From Phallusia mammillata (lineage: Eukaryota > Chordata > Ascidiacea > Phlebobranchia > Ascidiidae): DNA of 64,000 nucleotides. The position numbers and the translations under genes are program-made. Location: contig QLIY01000072.1 of the NCBI GenBank assembly GCA_003260075.1, positions 187,146 through 251,145 on the forward strand. Reading direction: 5' to 3'. Below are positions 61,129 to 64,000 of this stretch, in pieces. The first letter of the stretch is position 1; each line of letters opens with the position of its first letter. The notes beneath the pieces are model-generated. The model saw only the letters and a list, made by a program, of their open reading frames with translations. It did no database searches and was not told the DNA's origin.

Positions 61129-62623
61129 ACACACTTATTTGTACAAAAAATGCTTATTTCTACAGTAAAATTACAAATTGTTTACCGTCGTCTTTATTTC
61201 AAGTTAAAGATCGATGTCTTTAGGTTCAGCTAACACACAGCATTGATCGTTACTTAAAAACCGGTTCGAGGATTGACATTTACCGCATATTTGGGTTAGA
61301 TTCATAACAATAGAGGAGTTGGGCACATAGAGACAAAACAAGTGGCCAGGTTACCCGACCAAAATGTTTGGAAAAGGCGTAGCGTGGTTACGACAAATTT
61401 TACCACAAAGGCAATTTATCTCTAACCTTTCAGTCTATCGCTTAGTTGCGACAGCTTTTGAAAACACAAACGGTAGCTAAGCAAAATCATTTTTGTCTGA
61501 GTAACTGTAAATTTTTAGCGGCGAAGTTGACAATGATTTTATCGCTGATTAAAAACAAAAACCTTTTCAAAGTCCTCTATTTATTGTCAGCTTCGGTGAT
61601 CCAAAAAAATGACATTAAAAAAGAATCATTTCCGATATCACAACGATTTATTTCACTTCAAATGCAAGCTTCAGATGAAAAGTTTACAAAGTCAATCGAG
61701 AATTACATATAGGCTAGTAGGCTAATAGGTAGATAACTAATTTCAGGAGCAATTTGTGGAATGGAGTAAGTGAAGAATAAACGTACAGAATATGTGTTAC
61801 AAGCACGTTCTACGTTTAAAATCAGCAAATAGTATGTTACCACTCGAAGTAGACTATTTTTCAGACAAATTATGTTAAACTACAAACGTATGACATTAAT
61901 TATGGTAAAAAAGCGGTAAAATACAGTATAATCATGCAATACCACTTGGGAGCGTTTATCACGCCAGGAGTCGTCACATATTACATCAAATGACGTCACA
62001 CTTACGGTCGAGTTAAATTTGAACAAAGTTTTCCATATGATTTTGGAATGCAACACACACGCACGAAAAAACAGGCAACCGCTGAAAACCTTCTATAAAA
62101 TTATCAAAGTTAAAAACAAAGAAAACCCTTTAACCTTGTTCAAGTGCATTGTCAGCACCCGAACCAATCCACTATGCAGAAAGTTGGGACGGACCGAGAT
62201 ACATTGCACAGGTATATCACTCTTTCCAAAAATTTATACAGGTTGTAGAGATAAATATATTAAGGTTTCATAAAAATATGCTTTATTGTTTCGCAACTTC
62301 GGCCAATTTGAATAGAATCTAAAGGTAACTGAGTTTTCCCGCGCATAAACATACGAAATACATGTAAGAATAATTCGTCTACTAAAAATGGTTGCTAACA
62401 GTTAGCTGGGCGTTAGTTATAAAACTGAATAACTTTTTTTTTCAGTGACGTCTACGTTAAAATGTGTTATCACGCATATATATACATAACAAACAATATA
62501 TACATATACATTCATAAAAATTGCATGACAGGGCGCATAACGAGTGTGATTTGTTCTTGAGCATAGCAGTTCGGTGTGAATACTGCTATGCAAATTCCAA
62601 CATTGCTACACGACTGCTGTCAC

Positions 62624-63976
62624 TTAATCCATTTGCCCGATTGCGGCTAAAAATGCAAGGACGAAAGCCAGGTTGCCAAATGAATACAGAATAAGCACAA
62701 AGTACTTGACGGTTGCTCCCTGCAAGAGAAAAATATTTGTGTTAATTCTCAATTAAAAGGTATGCAAAAACATTAAGCTTGTACGCAGCGAGTTATTTTC
62801 TGAGCTTCATTTCGATAAGTTTCGTTCTATCTAACAGTCGTAAAAAATCTTAAGTGCGTCGACGTTAAAGATACAAATACAAACTATTTTGGCCACGTTT
62901 AATGGCATATGTTTTGGACGGGCCCATCCACTAAAAGCCATAGGAAAAAACTAACGCCATGTTTTTGGCATGTCAGTGCGTATCTCCTGACAGAATGCGG
63001 AAGCTTACAGGGTCAAATCGCGACAAAGGAAAAAGGCAAACAAAGTTCACAACCTGTTGTATGAATGTTTTCAGAATTTTTTCACAGGACAAACAAAGGT
63101 AAAACAGGTTTACCACGGTGTTAAACAACGTTTGTACAACAAACCGCCCGTTTCATTCCCAGAACGTTCAGTTAACAATGACAAGTCAAAGGGCACTTGA
63201 AAGGCCTTGGCGTTGAAAGGACCTTGTCTATTGACCTTTTGACGTATATTTGACGCGTGACGGCATGCAAGGTAAGGCGGAAAGATTCGATTTCCTTGTC
63301 GTCATAATGACTTTACATTAAACTCAGCCAATGACAATCAAGTATGGTCACAGAAATTATAATCAGGAAACACGCGTGTCAGCTTATATGCCTAAAAGCT
63401 GAATCATTTCATAAGCGTCACATTCAAACCTTGGACGAAGTTTAAAAAATTACTTCCTGAAGTGATCAATAAATTTTAGCTTCATCAGAATGATATAGAA
63501 AATGGAAGGTTTTTTAACGTAACTTAACCGCACTTTGTACATATCGGTGCGTGGGTAATACTTAGCAGATAAATTTGAAGTATACTTAATAAAAAAAATA
63601 AGCCAGCATGTCGGTATACAACATTTCTACATTTGCTGCTAACGTATAATATTTGGGGAATTAAAACCAATAACAGTTTTGCAACTTTTTTGCCAAAAAA
63701 CATGGAAGAATGAAGTTATAATTGTTTGCATTTTTACCAGAGTGTACTTAAATCTATGGATTGTGCACATGGGTACAATGGTCACTCGCAATTTTGAAAC
63801 GCAATTATCCGAACACACACGGCATTTTCCTGGCTCTAGTGTATCTAATATATTGCAGTAAGTATAACTGACTTGTTTGTCTTTGTTAAGTGCGTAAACA
63901 TATGACAGACGGCAGTCGACAGTCTTTGGTATAATGGGTGAAAGCCAAGCCATGACGGATTGCGCGAAAAACACAC
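62624..63976 (-). CDS. 3' end of a membrane-protein gene (partial)
   Basis: Two exons join in phase: 63976-63873 (acceptor GATATGACAG, donor GTCAGT) and 62719-62624, ending in TAA. The first encodes QSVMAWLSPIIPKTVDCRL and YALNKDKQ. The second, 31 residues, is mostly one hydrophobic segment (KYFVLILYSFGN then FVLAFLAAIG) with a short polar end, MD. This looks like the C-terminal membrane helix of a multi-pass or tail-anchored protein; I do not recognise the family. The remaining exons lie beyond the right edge. The support is splice signals, frame and composition only. Confidence 0.45.
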
Positions 63977-64000
63977 CTGTCATATCTTTAATATCAAAAG

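Larger units (their letters stand above)
59340..62623. other. SSBP upstream region
   Basis: This 3.3-kb region should contain the SSBP promoter and 5' UTR. It holds a minisatellite-like stretch at about 60,452-60,550, a poly-C tract with a short tandem repeat at 60,659-60,720, and a poly-C-linked duplication at 60,949-61,128. No coding exon is supported. Confidence 0.45.

Noticed and set aside
1-64000. Bacterial-type systems, viral genomes or CRISPR arrays
   Set aside because: All well-supported genes are spliced animal genes; no regularly spaced repeats, phage-like clusters or prokaryotic operons are present.

Overview
This is eukaryotic, animal nuclear DNA. It is AT-rich, with small multi-exon genes, mostly short GT-AG introns and small non-autonomous transposons. 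Several products are clearly metazoan: a Cdh1/FZR1 APC/C activator, an SSBP/SSDP LUFS-domain cofactor, the ribosome-assembly factor EBP2 and the ciliary protein CFAP144 (FAM183). Gene compactness, allele-like duplicated blocks and an operon-like gene pair suggest an invertebrate chordate, most likely an ascidian such as Ciona. The species assignment is inference. I found no bacterial, viral, CRISPR or tRNA features.

Layout, left to right (all genes are on the minus strand except CFAP144). 1,027-6,019: a large, basic, Ser/Pro-rich protein of about 1,062 aa that I do not recognise. 6,141-10,778: another unrecognised gene of about 415 aa, ending only about 120 bp upstream of the first, with a hAT-type MITE in its first intron. 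13,695-18,931: an NHL-repeat protein of about 407 aa with no RING or B-box in the part I can read. 24,257-30,541: a complete FZR1/Cdh1 in 10 exons. 31,713-32,319: CFAP144 on the plus strand, divergent from FZR1. 32,709-35,550: complete EBP2, convergent with CFAP144, with a second MITE in an intron. 36,799-39,273: a 196-aa protein resembling ciliary or sperm microtubule-inner proteins. 42,874-59,339: SSBP, with 15 exons found, an 8.4-kb intron and no identified terminal exon. 62,624-63,976: the 3' end of a membrane-protein gene that runs off the right edge.

I built the gene models by hand, requiring splice sites and matching reading phase at every junction and, where the family is known, agreement with it. 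The known genes serve cell-cycle control (FZR1), LIM-homeodomain transcription (SSBP), 60S ribosome assembly (EBP2) and cilia (CFAP144, probably the 36.8-kb gene). They look like ordinary neighbours rather than one pathway.

The most unusual signals are these: nine poly-C tracts of 10-11 bases, most of them beside near-identical direct duplications (probably alleles concatenated during assembly); a GC-AG intron whose use is forced by reading frame; four GTTT-type splice donors; a 2-bp frame disruption in EBP2; a polyglutamine-rich insertion in Cdh1; and an operon-like spacing of the two unknown genes. I did not find a clearly new molecular system. The two unrecognised genes are the best candidates for undescribed biology.
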